Shown: positions 43,348-55,100, counted from the stretch's first letter. The stretch is 64,000 bases of DNA from Flavobacteriales bacterium (GCA_019694795.1 JAIBBF010000013.1:1-64000), one strand, 5' to 3'. Notes: generated by a model not told the origin, from the sequence alone. Made by a program: numbers and translations.

Positions 43348-45603
43348 TTATTTCTGAATCAACACTTTTCCAGCAAAACTTCCATCGATACGGATAAAGT
43401 AAATTCCATTGGATAAAGCAGAAACATCCATGGAAACATTTCCGGTTAGAGAACCACTCCATGAATTTTCAATTTGACCCGTTGCGTTAAATACTTCCAC
43501 CTGTTTAAATGCAGATGCGGAAGAAATCACCATTCGATCGCTGGCGGGATTCGGATAAATAGAGAAACTACTCCCAACATTTTCTTCTACACCAACCACA
43601 CAATTTAAACTGTTAAATGTCGATCCCAATGTGGCAGAAAAGAGACCAGTACCGTTTGGACAACGCTGCATGGAGATATCTGCTGTTTGCGCAGAAAACA
43701 CAGAACTATCCAATACAGTTCCATCTGCTTTATTCAGATAAATACTTTCACCGGAAGCCGACAATTTAAAATTAGCATGGTACTCCAATGAAGAAGTATC
43801 CTGATCGCACCAGACAATTAAAAATGAACTGGGAGCAATAGTGGTGGCAGAGGGAAACGCCCATTTCGTAGGATTCGTTGCATCATCTGTTAAATACAAA
43901 CCGAACAAACTTAATGTTGAAGTTGAATTGTTATATAGTTCCACCCAATCGCCGAACTTTCCATTGGCATTAGCAACTGTTGCGGTATTTTGTGCCATGT
44001 ATTCATTAATGACCAGATCGCCGGAATTTAAATTGGAAACAGCGGCATCAATGGTATAAAATTCATATTCCGCACGTGCCGGAGAAAATAATCCTGCATT
44101 GTTGTTTTCAGTATAAATATAATATTGCATCTGTGCGCTGCCGCAAATAAAATAAGCTCCAAAAACACCATCTCCTGCTGCACCATCGTGATGCAAACCA
44201 TCATCCATCATTTGTGTTTTATTAAATATTTCTGATTCATGATAACGATATCCTAAATAAGAGTACACCTGATTACTGATTTGTGCAGTAATCCACACTG
44301 TATCATTCAGGGTTGGAGAAGCCGGCGCATAGTTGATGTTGGACAACACCGGTGATACTTGTTGAAACTCCGTGGTGGAATTTAAATAGGTTGCCCGTGC
44401 ATTCATCAACAAGGAAATACCGGGAATTGTCATTGGTCCGCTCGTTACACTTGTTGTAAGCGAATTCTGAAACTGCGTGTAGGTAAAAAATTTATAGGGG
44501 TCCGACTGCACTGCTGTATCAATAAGCGTCATGTAATCCTGCGCCATAGTTACATAGGCTCCATTAGTGAAAAACTCATTGGTAATGGTTTTCATGTGCG
44601 CAATATACATTCGTTTGTAGCGTGCGTCGCTGAGGATGTTTTTTATTAGGGGACGATTGGTGCTGGTGGAGTGTAGGGTTGGACTCATGTTCTGTTCTTG
44701 CGTTACAGAAAGTGGAGCACCAATTCCGGTCATGTTAAACCCACCAAAGCACATGTTCAAGTCCCAGATGATGGAATTAAATCTCCCATTATCATCCAGG
44801 TATTCGTAATAGTTTTGAGCAAAAGAACCGGTATAGCTGTCCAGATTTACAAGCACGTTATTAAATGCAAGCATCCAGATGGCACGGTCGATATCCATTA
44901 TCTTTTCAATATTGCTGAAATTATTATTGAGAGAATCGCATAAACGGATTAAATCGGTCCAGCCAAAATCGGATTTAATTTCATACTTCGAATAGTATAA
45001 AGTACTATCCGTTCCCAGATACGATAGATTAGGGAGATTCCCTCCGCCAACAGTTTGCGGATTACATTTTACCAATGTATTCCCGAAAGAATAAAAATGC
45101 GTACCTACAAAATCTTTATTTATGGATTCTGCGTTACTATATAATCCTCTTAAACTTCCGTTAATATATACCTGAGCAAAATTACATTTTGGAGCATGCA
45201 TGTAATTGCGAAGAATTTCATAAGAAAGCACTTCTCTAAACATGGATGGATCGGAAAACCCATTGCCTAATTTAATATCGGAAATTCCATTATAGGTGGT
45301 GTTGTGGGTATAATCCAACTCAATATGCAAAGGGTTCTTATTATTGTTGGCATTATAGGAACTGTTTCCTTTATATTTTACCCCCACCGAATCAAATTGT
45401 ACGCCATTCACTTTTACCCACTCGGCCACAATATATCCTTCACTGCCTGCTTTGGCTGTGTCCAATTGATAATCCCAATTCGACTGTGTAAAGTAGATTT
45501 CTATTTTCTGAATATCCGGGCCATATAAATCCGTTTGTGCATTAACGGAAAGCATGCCGCAGAAAAATGCGATAAGTAAAGTAGGACGAATCATCATTGC
45601 CAT
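43348..45603 (-). CDS. CotH-kinase-domain protein with lamin-tail and T9SS domains
   Basis: About 751 residues (start taken at 45603; 45621, 45597 and 45594 are also possible). Signal peptide RPTLLIAFFCGMLSVNAQ. The CotH kinase-like domain spans ~70-400: LHIELDYTHNTTYNGISDIKLGN, DPSMFREVLSYEILRNY and INGSLRGLYSNAESINKDFV, with SIIWDLNMCFGG as the metal-binding part. A lamin-tail domain follows (LVINEYMAQNTATVANANGKFGDWVELYNN). A T9SS tail (FSIYPNPASDRMVI) ends it. CotH proteins are atypical protein kinases. It follows a LytTR pair by 86 bases and could be its target or cargo. Confidence 0.9.
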   Translation of the reverse strand: MAMMIRPTLLIAFFCGMLSVNAQTDLYGPDIQKIEIYFTQSNWDYQLDTAKAGSEGYIVAEWVKVNGVQFDSVGVKYKGNSSYNANNNKNPLHIELDYTHNTTYNGISDIKLGNGFSDPSMFREVLSYEILRNYMHAPKCNFAQVYINGSLRGLYSNAESINKDFVGTHFYSFGNTLVKCNPQTVGGGNLPNLSYLGTDSTLYYSKYEIKSDFGWTDLIRLCDSLNNNFSNIEKIMDIDRAIWMLAFNNVLVNLDSYTGSFAQNYYEYLDDNGRFNSIIWDLNMCFGGFNMTGIGAPLSVTQEQNMSPTLHSTSTNRPLIKNILSDARYKRMYIAHMKTITNEFFTNGAYVTMAQDYMTLIDTAVQSDPYKFFTYTQFQNSLTTSVTSGPMTIPGISLLMNARATYLNSTTEFQQVSPVLSNINYAPASPTLNDTVWITAQISNQVYSYLGYRYHESEIFNKTQMMDDGLHHDGAAGDGVFGAYFICGSAQMQYYIYTENNNAGLFSPARAEYEFYTIDAAVSNLNSGDLVINEYMAQNTATVANANGKFGDWVELYNNSTSTLSLFGLYLTDDATNPTKWAFPSATTIAPSSFLIVWCDQDTSSLEYHANFKLSASGESIYLNKADGTVLDSSVFSAQTADISMQRCPNGTGLFSATLGSTFNSLNCVVGVEENVGSSFSIYPNPASDRMVISSASAFKQVEVFNATGQIENSWSGSLTGNVSMDVSALSNGIYFIRIDGSFAGKVLIQK

Positions 45604-45707
45604 TTTTGCTATTTCATGCAATAACGGTCAATTTCATTTTACATTTTGGTAATATATACCAAACATTAAAAATTGAAGATAAAATCATCTTCCCCAATGA
45701 GGAACGG

Positions 45708-46430
45708 TTAACGCATTTTATCGATGTACTCGAATAACAAGGCTTTTTGATTATCAGAATAGGGCACTTCTCGATCGTTGACCAAAACAAATCCTTTTTT
45801 AACGGCTTTGATTTTATCCAATGAAACAATAAAGGATTTATGTATGCGTAAAAAGCCCTTTCCTTCGAGCCGGCTCTCCATGTTTTTCATACTCATGCGG
45901 GTCACCAAAGGACGTGCTTGTCCGCTAAGATGAATTTTAATATAATCTTTTAATCCTTCCACCAAATAAATTTCATCGTAATGGACACGAATCAATTTAT
46001 GATCCGCGTTTACGAAAAAATAATCTTCAGAAACAGAAGTGTCGACAAGCTCCGAATCTGTAGTTGGGTTGCGTAGTTCGAATAAATCTTTCGCTTTTAA
46101 AACGGCCTTTTCGAATCGATTAAAAGAAACCGGTTTAACCAGATAATCAACCAATGATAATTCATATCCCTCAAGAGCAAAATCGGGATATGCACTAAGG
46201 ATAATTGCCATCGGTGGATGCTGAATTCCTTTTAAAAAATTAATACCGTTAATACCCGGCATTTGAATATCGAGAAAAATTAAATCGACTTTATGATCCG
46301 CCAAAGCCTGAGTTGCCTCTCTGGCATTATTGCAGGTGGCCACTAATTCTAAATAAGGAATCCTCCGGATATTATCCGCCAGCAAATCCAAAGCCAGTGC
46401 TTCATCGTCGACCGCAATACATTTAATCAT
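45708..46430 (-). CDS. LytTR-family response regulator
   Basis: 240 residues. Receiver with DDE (8-10), phosphoacceptor D54 in FLDIQMPG, and the conserved Lys in LVKPVSF. C-terminal LytTR domain (~140-238) with FLRIHKSFIVSL. The ATG overlaps the end of the kinase gene by eight bases, a typical LytS-LytTR pair. The likely partner is the kinase 46423-47466. Confidence 0.94.
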   Translation of the reverse strand: MIKCIAVDDEALALDLLADNIRRIPYLELVATCNNAREATQALADHKVDLIFLDIQMPGINGINFLKGIQHPPMAIILSAYPDFALEGYELSLVDYLVKPVSFNRFEKAVLKAKDLFELRNPTTDSELVDTSVSEDYFFVNADHKLIRVHYDEIYLVEGLKDYIKIHLSGQARPLVTRMSMKNMESRLEGKGFLRIHKSFIVSLDKIKAVKKGFVLVNDREVPYSDNQKALLFEYIDKMR

Positions 46431-47466
46431 GATCTGGAATATGTAGGATTACAACAAATTCGTTATTGATTGAAGTGATATTTAAATCATGGTTTCCGGG
46501 ATACGTTAAATCCAATCGTTTTTTGGTGTTGGAAATCCCGATTCCGCTTGTCCTTTCCCTCGCCGACTGCGGATCGTAAGAGTTTCTGACTTCGAGAACA
46601 ATCTGTTGATTACTCTGCGTTATTTTTATACTGATTTCAATTCGTTCGCAACTTGCGCTGTGTTTAAATGCATTTTCTACAAATGGAATAAATAACATGG
46701 GCGGAATCATGGTTGCTTCAAAGCCCGTAACATGTGCTTCAAAATGAATATCTGCACGATTACCAAAACGCATTTTTTGCAAATCGATATAATCTGAAAT
46801 ATAATCGATTTCTTTTTTTAGGGTTACACGATCTGCGTCCGATTCGTACAACATGTATTGCATTAAACCGGAAAGCTTAATCATCATCGGTTCGAGATCA
46901 TCCGATTTTTTCCTGGCCAGTGATACAAATCCATTTAACACATTAAAAAGAAAATGCGGTGCAACCTGAGATCTTAAAAATGAAGTTTGGGTAATCAGAT
47001 TTTCACGGATTAAATTTTCCTGTCGTTTTTCAAACTGCATGCGCTCAAGCACCAACCAGTAAATGGTACTAAGTGTTACAAACAATACAGGAGGAAAAAA
47101 CCACATGCCAAAAGGTATTCCATGATGTGGTTCTTCAATGCCCATTCTTATTTCCATCAACTCGTGCTCATCCAATTCACGATGACGATGATGTCCGGGA
47201 TGAAATTGCCAGGTGATCAGATAGCTGATGGAAAGTATAACCAATAAAAACAGACCATAATACACATACTTCTTTTCCTGAATGAGTTTGGGAAGTAAAA
47301 AATAAGCATTCACGTAAAATACGGTCACTAAAAACCCATCACTAATAAGGGAATGGAGGAAATGTCCCCCATGAAAAATAAACCTTCCCTCGATAAGCGC
47401 ATAACTTTCCGGGAGCAAAAAAAACAATGCCCAAAAAAGTATATGGAGGTAATAGTTCGACTTCAT
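46423..47466 (-). CDS. LytS-type sensor histidine kinase with His-rich outer loops
   Basis: 347 residues from ATG 47466. Four membrane helices (about 7-22, 41-58, 68-86, 122-140). Both external loops are His-rich: loop 1 has H32, H35, H38; loop 2 (87-121) has H89, H92, H93, H95, H101, H114, H115. The kinase domain has QVAPHFLFNVLNGF with the phosphoacceptor His, and the ATPase has MLFIPFVENAFKHS. It pairs with the overlapping LytTR gene. The His clusters suggest a metal sensor, an inference. Confidence 0.92.
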   Translation of the reverse strand: MKSNYYLHILFWALFFLLPESYALIEGRFIFHGGHFLHSLISDGFLVTVFYVNAYFLLPKLIQEKKYVYYGLFLLVILSISYLITWQFHPGHHRHRELDEHELMEIRMGIEEPHHGIPFGMWFFPPVLFVTLSTIYWLVLERMQFEKRQENLIRENLITQTSFLRSQVAPHFLFNVLNGFVSLARKKSDDLEPMMIKLSGLMQYMLYESDADRVTLKKEIDYISDYIDLQKMRFGNRADIHFEAHVTGFEATMIPPMLFIPFVENAFKHSASCERIEISIKITQSNQQIVLEVRNSYDPQSARERTSGIGISNTKKRLDLTYPGNHDLNITSINNEFVVILHIPDHD

Positions 47467-47548
47467 GCTTACTGCAAACAACGGAAATATGAATGAAATA
47501 TCATGCTAAATGAAGGCTATTCGACGAAAGTGGAAAAAGTCGCGACGT

Positions 47549-49354
47549 CTAGCCCGGTTTTGATTTAGACAGGGAATTAAAATATTCCAACAACACCTTG
47601 GTTTTAGCCGGACCAATGACTTCCGCAATTTTAGATTCTTCAGCTTCTTTCAGTCGTTTTAAGGATTTAAACACCTTCATTAATTGCTCCATGGTTTTTT
47701 CACCAATTCCGGGAATGGAGGTTAATTCACTTTGAATAGCTCCTTTACTTCGCCGGTTGCGGTGATGAGTAATTCCAAAACGATGCGCTTCATTCCGCAT
47801 GTGTTGAATTACTTTTAAGGATTCAGATCGTTTATCGATATACAACGGAAGACTGTCGCCCGGATAATAAATTTCTTCCAATCGTTTGGCTATACCCACA
47901 ATGGCAATTTTTCCGCGAAGTCCTAATTTCTCTAAACTATTTAATGCAGCACCTAATTGACCCTTTCCACCATCAATAACAATTAACTGGGGTAATTCCT
48001 GTTTTTCTTCCAATAAACGGGAATAACGTCTGAAAATGACTTCCTCCATTGTAGCAAAATCATCCGGTCCTTCTACCGTCTTTACATTAAAATGGCGATA
48101 ATCTTTTTTGCTCGGTTTTGCATTTTTAAAAACCACACAAGCAGAAACCGGATTTGTACCCTGAATATTGGAATTATCGAAACATTCAATGTGTCGAGGA
48201 AGTTCCGTCAACCGCAAATCTTTTTTCATCGTCTCCAAAATGCGCTCGGTAGATCGTTCAGGATCTTTAACACTTTCCTGACGATGTTTGTCCATCATGT
48301 AATACCGTGCATTTCTCTCCGATAATTCGAGTAACTGCTTTTTATCGCCACGCTGGGGAACAGTAACTAAAATCTGATCGTATTCCAGTTCAAACGGAAC
48401 GATGATTTCTTTCGCATCACTTTGAAATTTTTGACGCAACTCCGTTATGGCAATGGTGAGAATTTCATCATTGGGCTCATCGAGCATTTTTTTAATTTCC
48501 AGTGTATGACTCTGAACGATTGAACCATCGATAACCCTAAAATAATTAACGTAAGCAAACTTATCGTCGTTAACAATGGAAAACACATCCACATCACTCA
48601 CTGTGGAAGAAACCACCGTAAATTTTGATCTGTAATTTTCGAGAATATCAATTTTCGTTTTTAATTCCTGTGCTTTTTCAAATGCCAACTCCTGACTGTA
48701 AATTTTCATTTTCTCGCGAAGCTGTTTTAATACCTGCGACGTATTCCCCTTGATCAGATAACGGATATCGGCAATCATCTCATCATATTCTTCTTCACTT
48801 TGTTTGGCTTCGCAGGGTCCTTTACAATTTCCAATATGGTACTCAAGACAAACCTTGAACTTCTTTTTTGCGATATTTTCTTCGGAGAGATTGAGCTGAC
48901 AGGAACGGATGGGATACATTTGGCGGATTAATTCCAGCAAGGACCACATCATCTTTACATTAGCGTAGGGTCCAAAATAACTGGAACCATCTTTTTCCTT
49001 TCTTCGCGTATGATACACCCGGGGGAAAGCTTCATTCGAAATACAAATCCATGGATAGGTTTTATCATCACGCAACATGACGTTGTAACGCGGACGAAGA
49101 TTTTTAATCAGATTGTTCTCCAGCAAAAGCGCATCGAGTTCCGTCTCCGTTACAATGACTTTCAGATCCACAATTTTGGAAACCATAATGGTGATTCTTC
49201 CGCTATCGTGTTCCTTATTAAAATAAGAACTAACTCTTTTTTTAAGATTTTTAGCTTTTCCTACATAAAGAAGTTTGCCTTCAATATCGAAATACTGATA
49301 TACACCGGGAGAATCCGGTAAAAGCGAAACTTTTTGTTTGAGGTCCTCCTCCAT
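47549..49354 (-). CDS. uvrC: Excinuclease ABC subunit C
   Basis: 601 residues, full length. GIY-YIG nuclease at the N-terminus (PGVYQYFDIEGKLLYVGKAK), a Cys cluster (KVCLEYHIGNCKGPCEAK), the UVR UvrB-binding stretch, the RNase H-like C-terminal nuclease (HIECFDNSNIQGTNPVSACVV), and a HhH motif (LTSIPGIGEKTMEQLM). Makes both incisions in nucleotide excision repair. It follows dut after nine bases, so the two are probably co-transcribed. Confidence 0.97.
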   Translation of the reverse strand: MEEDLKQKVSLLPDSPGVYQYFDIEGKLLYVGKAKNLKKRVSSYFNKEHDSGRITIMVSKIVDLKVIVTETELDALLLENNLIKNLRPRYNVMLRDDKTYPWICISNEAFPRVYHTRRKEKDGSSYFGPYANVKMMWSLLELIRQMYPIRSCQLNLSEENIAKKKFKVCLEYHIGNCKGPCEAKQSEEEYDEMIADIRYLIKGNTSQVLKQLREKMKIYSQELAFEKAQELKTKIDILENYRSKFTVVSSTVSDVDVFSIVNDDKFAYVNYFRVIDGSIVQSHTLEIKKMLDEPNDEILTIAITELRQKFQSDAKEIIVPFELEYDQILVTVPQRGDKKQLLELSERNARYYMMDKHRQESVKDPERSTERILETMKKDLRLTELPRHIECFDNSNIQGTNPVSACVVFKNAKPSKKDYRHFNVKTVEGPDDFATMEEVIFRRYSRLLEEKQELPQLIVIDGGKGQLGAALNSLEKLGLRGKIAIVGIAKRLEEIYYPGDSLPLYIDKRSESLKVIQHMRNEAHRFGITHHRNRRSKGAIQSELTSIPGIGEKTMEQLMKVFKSLKRLKEAEESKIAEVIGPAKTKVLLEYFNSLSKSKPG

Positions 49355-49363
49355 GTAAAAAAA

Positions 49364-49795
49364 TTATTTTCCGGTGCTTCCGAATCCCCCTTCACCACGT
49401 GCAGTTTCTGTTAACACCTCCACCTCTTCCCATTCTGCGCGTTCGTGTTTGGCAATAACTAATTGGGCAACTCGTTCTCCGTTTACAATCTGAAATTCTT
49501 CTGCACTTAAATTAATCAGAATTACACCAATTTCTCCTCTGTAATCTGCATCTACGGTACCCGGACTGTTCAACACGGTAATTCCTTTTTTTAACGCTAA
49601 TCCTGAACGCGGGCGAACTTGTGCTTCATAACCAACCGGAAGTTCAATAAATAAACCCGTAGGAATTAATCGTCGCTCTAAGGGTTTTAACAATACCGTT
49701 TCAGTTAAGTTGGCACGTAAATCCATTCCGGCTGATGCAATGGTTTCATAAGTCGGAAGCGAATGCGAAGATTTATTAATGATTTTGATTTTCAT
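49364..49795 (-). CDS. dut: dUTP diphosphatase (dUTPase)
   Basis: 143 residues, trimeric type. All five motifs are seen: [41 protein letters not shown], and the C-terminal [11 protein letters not shown]. Hydrolyses dUTP to dUMP, preventing uracil in DNA. Its start overlaps the flippase stop by 20 bases and uvrC follows closely. Pairing a nucleotide-pool enzyme with a repair nuclease is reasonable but not a defined pathway. Confidence 0.97.
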   Translation of the reverse strand: MKIKIINKSSHSLPTYETIASAGMDLRANLTETVLLKPLERRLIPTGLFIELPVGYEAQVRPRSGLALKKGITVLNSPGTVDADYRGEIGVILINLSAEEFQIVNGERVAQLVIAKHERAEWEEVEVLTETARGEGGFGSTGK

Positions 49796-51278
49796 GGGTC
49801 AATTTTTTTGGTTTTTCCATCATCCATACTACGGCGACAAATAAAATTAATAAGAACGAATGAATGATAAAACGTTGAAGTCCCCACTCCATATCTATCC
49901 ATGTACTCGCAAAATAAATGGCGAATGCAAGCGACAAATAAAAAATGCTTTTCCAAATTTTATAAGGAACGGGGTAAAATTTCTGTCCGAGAAAATAGCT
50001 AATCAACATCATGCTTCCGTAGCAGATAAAAGTGGTCCATGCCGACGCTACATAAGCGTATTCCGGAATAAAAATATAATTGAGTACCAAAGTAAGCGTT
50101 GCACCAAAAATGGCGATGTAGGCCCCATACATGGTATGTCCGCTTAACTTATACCAAATACTTTGGTTGTAATAAATTCCTAAAAAGATATTAGCGAATA
50201 ATAACACTGGAACAATGTGCAATGCTTTCCAGTAATTTTCATTGGGAACAAAATGTTTAAGGACATCGATATACAACATCACTCCCAGAAAAATTACAGC
50301 ACAAACAATTACAAAATAATTCATCACGCGTGCATAAACCTCTCTTGAATTCTTTTCTTTCTCCTGAGCAAAAAAGAAAGGTTCCGCTGCATAACGAAAG
50401 GCCTGAATGAATAAGGTGATTATAATGGATAGTTTATAAATGGCACTATAAATTCCAACCTGAGCAGATGCTGCTTCTTCACCGATTTTGGGAAGTAAAA
50501 TATGTTTCAGCATGATCCGGTCGATGGTTTCATTGATCATCCCCGCAAATCCCGCTACCAAAAGTGGTAATCCGAACAACAGCATTTTCTCGAGTAAAGA
50601 AAAACTCCATTTGCCAAAAGCTAAAATCATTTCAGGCGCCAGCAAAATGAATTTGACAAAACTCGAAATCAGATTTGCAATAAAAACATATCCCACGCCG
50701 ATGGAAGGATCATAAAACGTTTCGGTGAGCCAGTTGGATTGTCCGGATTTTACCAGTGGCATACAATAGGCCAGAAAAAATAAATTTAAACCGATATTGA
50801 CAAGAACACTGAGAATATTGACCACCGCAAATCGAACCGCTTTTCCTTCGGCACGCAGATAAGCCATTGGAATGGAGGATAGCGCATCTAATCCCACCAC
50901 AATGGAAAACCAGACTACATATTCAGGATGTTCTTTATATCCGAGTAAATCGGCTAATGGAACAGCAAATAAAATACAGGTAAAAATGAATACGGAAGAA
51001 GAGCTGAACAATGTCCAGAACGTGGTAGCAAATACACTGCGCTTATTGAATTCGTCCTTGGAGTAAAAACGGAAAAAAGCCGTCTCCATTCCATAGGTGA
51101 GAAAAATAATAAGAAAGGAAACATACGCATACATTTCACTAATAACACCATATTCCGATTCAGAAAAAACAGAACTGCTGGTGTGAAGTGGTGTAAGAAG
51201 GTAATTCAGAAAACGCGCAACAATGGAACTCAATCCATAAATTGCCGTTTGCGATGCCAGTTTTCTGATTACACTCAT
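49776..51278 (-). CDS. Oligosaccharide flippase (Wzx/MATE-like)
   Basis: 500 residues with about 12-14 membrane segments. The start [29 protein letters not shown] is typical of the polysaccharide biosynthesis protein family (PST/Wzx). A charged central loop and [22 protein letters not shown] in the middle support this. It likely flips lipid-linked sugars for surface polysaccharide. No glycosyltransferase cluster is next to it. Co-oriented with dut and uvrC. Confidence 0.9.
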   Translation of the reverse strand: MSVIRKLASQTAIYGLSSIVARFLNYLLTPLHTSSSVFSESEYGVISEMYAYVSFLIIFLTYGMETAFFRFYSKDEFNKRSVFATTFWTLFSSSSVFIFTCILFAVPLADLLGYKEHPEYVVWFSIVVGLDALSSIPMAYLRAEGKAVRFAVVNILSVLVNIGLNLFFLAYCMPLVKSGQSNWLTETFYDPSIGVGYVFIANLISSFVKFILLAPEMILAFGKWSFSLLEKMLLFGLPLLVAGFAGMINETIDRIMLKHILLPKIGEEAASAQVGIYSAIYKLSIIITLFIQAFRYAAEPFFFAQEKEKNSREVYARVMNYFVIVCAVIFLGVMLYIDVLKHFVPNENYWKALHIVPVLLFANIFLGIYYNQSIWYKLSGHTMYGAYIAIFGATLTLVLNYIFIPEYAYVASAWTTFICYGSMMLISYFLGQKFYPVPYKIWKSIFYLSLAFAIYFASTWIDMEWGLQRFIIHSFLLILFVAVVWMMEKPKKLTHENQNH

Positions 51279-51286
51279 AGAGAAAG

Positions 51287-51310
51287 AAAAAAGCCCACCC
51301 GAAGGCAGGC
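51287..51310 (-). terminator. Intrinsic terminator of the enoyl-CoA hydratase gene
   Basis: On the minus strand GCCTGCC, a TTCG tetraloop and GGTGGGC form a 7-bp stem with two G-U pairs, followed by six T. It lies just after the stop at 51324 and before the flippase start. Confidence 0.88.
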
Positions 51311-51323
51311 TGATTGATTAATT

Positions 51324-52112
51324 TTATTTTCCGCTGAATTGTGGCTTTCTTTTTTCAAGAAATGCTGTTGTACCTTCCTTAAAATCTTCGGTGCCGAAAC
51401 ATTTTCCAAATTCTTTCACTTCCTCCTGCATACCATCCATGCCGGCAATAAATCCTGCATTAACAGCACGAATTGCACTAGCAATGGCCGAAGGAGAATT
51501 TTTCATCACCTTATTGGCAATTTCCTCACATTTTGCTATCAATTCGGCTTGTGGTGTTACATAATTAACTAAACCGTATTGCAATCCTTCTGCAGCTGTA
51601 ATCATTCCCGCCGTAAAAATCATTTCGAACGCTTTTCCTTTTCCCACCAATTGAGCAAGGCGTTGCGTTCCACCATAACCCGGAATTACACCGAGTGATA
51701 CTTCGGGCAATCCCATTTTTGCATTATCTGATGCAACACGAATGTGACAACTCATGGCCAGTTCGAGTCCGCCTCCCAATGCAAATCCGTTTACAGCGGC
51801 GATAATGGGTGTGGATAAGCGCTCTGCAAATGTAAATAAGCGATCGTGACCATCCTTACTCAAAGCCTTCCCTTCTTCCACTGAAAAAGCGGCAAACTCA
51901 GAAATATCAGCACCAGCAACAAAGGCTTTTTCACCGCTACCGGTGAGAATGATTGCACGTACAGAGGTGTCTTCATCAGCACGTTGAAGTGCTGTGTGTA
52001 ATTCGGTAATAGTATCGCGGTTAAGAGCGTTGAGTTTATCGGGACGATTAATGGTAATGTATGCGATTCCGTTTTCGGTGCGGAACAGAAGATTCTGGTA
52101 GTTCATAAGCAT
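51324..52112 (-). CDS. Enoyl-CoA hydratase/isomerase (crotonase)
   Basis: 262 residues. Crotonase signature with KAFVAGADISEFA (oxyanion hole region), GGGLELAMSC (first catalytic Glu) and LPEVSLGVIPGYGGTQRLAQ (second catalytic Glu). It hydrates 2-enoyl-CoA in fatty-acid or short-chain acyl-CoA degradation. Possible starts are 52112 and 52106. A -7 box lies 10 bases upstream of the first. Confidence 0.93.
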   Translation of the reverse strand: MLMNYQNLLFRTENGIAYITINRPDKLNALNRDTITELHTALQRADEDTSVRAIILTGSGEKAFVAGADISEFAAFSVEEGKALSKDGHDRLFTFAERLSTPIIAAVNGFALGGGLELAMSCHIRVASDNAKMGLPEVSLGVIPGYGGTQRLAQLVGKGKAFEMIFTAGMITAAEGLQYGLVNYVTPQAELIAKCEEIANKVMKNSPSAIASAIRAVNAGFIAGMDGMQEEVKEFGKCFGTEDFKEGTTAFLEKRKPQFSGK

Positions 52113-52122
52113 TGTGTTTTTA

Positions 52123-52130
52123 CAAAAATA
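52123..52130 (-). promoter_or_regulatory. Bacteroidota -7 promoter box of the enoyl-CoA hydratase gene
   Basis: Minus-strand TATTTTTG, exact TAnnTTTG. The predicted start point near 52119 leaves only about seven bases before the ATG at 52112, or 13 before 52106. Confidence 0.55.
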
Positions 52131-52167
52131 GCAAAAGCCCGATGTAAAAAAAGATGTTTTTTAAGGG

Positions 52168-55100
52168 TTAGGCAGAATGGACCGGTAAGGCCACGAAAAA
52201 ACCTGTGCCTGTGCCCCAGGAAGTTTCAAACCATATCTTACCATTGGCATTTTCCACAATGTTTTTTACCATGGCAAGACCAAGTCCCATTCCGGTTGAT
52301 TTAGTCGTAAAATTCGGCGTAAAAATTTTATCAATTTTTTCCGGAGCGATCCCTGTACCATTATCCCTGATCTCCACCACAAAGCGATCCTCATTCTTCT
52401 TCAGGTAAACATCCACTTTACCCATTTTATTCTCAGGAATGGCCTGAATGGCATTTTTTATGAGGTTATTGAACACCCGCACCATTTGGTCCTTATCTGC
52501 ATAAATAATGGCTTGCTGCAAATCCATTCGGGCAATTTTCACCTGAACATCGGGAGTGTCCTTATACAATTCAACTGCATTGTTTAAAACCGTACACAAA
52601 TCGATTAACTCTTCCTGCGCTTTCGGCATTTTGGCAAAATTGGAAAACTCAGTGGCGATATTTGACAAGGCATCGATTTGTTCAATTACCGTATGCGTAA
52701 AGCGATTTAATTTTTCGTTCCAGTCCGGATCTTCGGGACGCAGGGAGCGTTGCATGTGTTGTATGCTTAAGCGCATGGGTGTAAGCGGATTTTTAATTTC
52801 ATGCGCCACTTGCTTGGCCATTTCGCGCCATGCACTTTCCCTCTCCGATTTTGCCAATTCCACAGCATAATGTTCCAACTCACTCACTTTTTTATTGTAC
52901 TCTTCCACCAGCGATCCGATTTCATCTTTTCCCTTATAGGCAATCGGCTTATTGGTTTTCCCCAGTTGGATATTTGCAAGACTTTGCTGAACAAGACGCA
53001 ATGGTTTTGTAATCCAGTTCGAAACAAACAATGCTGCAAGAATGGATAATGCAAACAGCACTACAAAAATATTGAGAATAGCCACCAGGAAGCTCGATAA
53101 TTCCGTTTCCAATGCGCTTTGTTTGGCAAAATATGGCAGGTTGAGATATCCCAGTAATTCATTGTGATCGTTAAGCAAAGGAACATAAGCGCTCAGGTAA
53201 TGCATATTACCGATGACTTCATCCTGAATGAATTCACTGTTTTTCTCATGTGTCATTTGATGAAATGCTTCCGGATTCATTTGCGAGGATAATAATCCAC
53301 TCTGGAAAATTTTGGGACGAGAACTCGCAATTAAAGAACCGTCTTTATCGTAAAGGTTTATGTCGGACAAAAACACCGATGAGAATTTATCGAGAATATA
53401 GCCCACATAATTTTTTAGTTCTTTACCTAATTCCTGTTCCCTGCCCAATTTATGTGTCACCTCTATTCTTACACTTTGAATCTTTTCTGAAATAATGTTG
53501 TGATTTTTTTCCTGGTATTGATCCGCAATAAAATAACGCGTTCCCAATCCAAATAACACCAGCGAAATCAGTAATACGCCCACCAATAAGAACTGTACTT
53601 TACCTTGAAGACTTAAATGAATTGCTGTTATTCCGCGCGATAATTGTTTTAATGAAAATCCGGTTATAACAATCAAACAGAAAAGCGTAAATAAATACGA
53701 GAATGATGTTGCCTGATTGATAAAACGCTCTTCGGGTCGGCTTAGAATAAGCATGGTTCTATCGTCGACCTGATAAAACAAATGATCGTAATTGTTTTCC
53801 TTCCTGAATTCGTATTTCGATTTTAATGCAGGATAATGACTACTCAACAAACTGTAGCGGTATGACCCAAAGCGGTTAACCTGAACGCTGTCCACATAAC
53901 GGGCATAGGAATATTGATGGATCACATCAATTTTATTAGATCCCTTGTCCATTAACAATTCCGGGAATCCAATATCCTCCGGAATTTTTTTACTTCTCAA
54001 TTCGCAAAATAAAAATCCTTTTGGCGATTCATTACGGAGGCTTACGGGAAGTTTAATTACATAACTGAGTTTATTGACTGAATTATAAATAAAATTCATG
54101 TTGCCGCTGAACTTGGACGGTACGCCATTTTCGAGAATGATATTATCCAATTCGGAAAATTCGCGCACCGGTGCAAATCCTTCCAGGCCGAGCGGTGTGC
54201 TATCGGAGGAAAACAAATAATACTGAATATCGAAATTGTTCCAGTCGCCCGAAAAATATTTTTTTTCAAGCTCCTCTTCAAATTGTGTTTTAGAAAAATT
54301 ACGTGTTGAATCGAAGGCATTATTAAGCACATTACTTCTTAATAGATCCGTCTCCATTTCAGAATATAAAATTTCGACAATAGGATCCTCATCGGTGGCC
54401 AGTTTCTCTGCAAGCACAATTCGGTTTTGACCTTCTTTAGCACTGGTAAATTTAGATAATGCATGCGCCGTAAAGCCGGAAAAGGTTAGCAACAGCAAAA
54501 CAGTGACATTAAAGCTTACTGTTTTCGTTTTAGAATAATAATGCACATAAAAGAGTACCCCCAATACAAAAACCGGCCAGAGAATTAGTAATAAATCGCG
54601 CTGACCAATGATGTGTTGTATCACCAAATCGATGATGGCCAAAAGTGCAACCACCAAAAACATGTTTCGCGGTTTCGTTTGCATGGAGACACTGGTTCTG
54701 AATGCAAATTCACAAAACAGATAAAAAGCAAAAAAGAGTAATCCAATTATGATAAATCCAACAAAACTATAAAGCGATAAATTGAAAATATTATTGATGT
54801 TAAACTCAATATTGGAGTCCTCAATCAATCCCTTTAACAATACGCCTATAATAAATCCATACACCAGAATCAGCAAGACCATGGCCCCGGAGAGTACGGT
54901 TGCCAGCGTTTGATTTCCTGCCAGTCGGTAAGAAAAAGCACGCGACCGGGCATCGAGAAAATAAAAAACGTAGAGAATTAAAAGAGCATTAATTAAAAAA
55001 TCACCCAGTGATGGTAAAAAGAAAGATGCCGCAAATAAATCCGGTTTGAACAATTCAAATTCATACAATGCAGAGGGAAATTCCATGACCAATGACCAGT

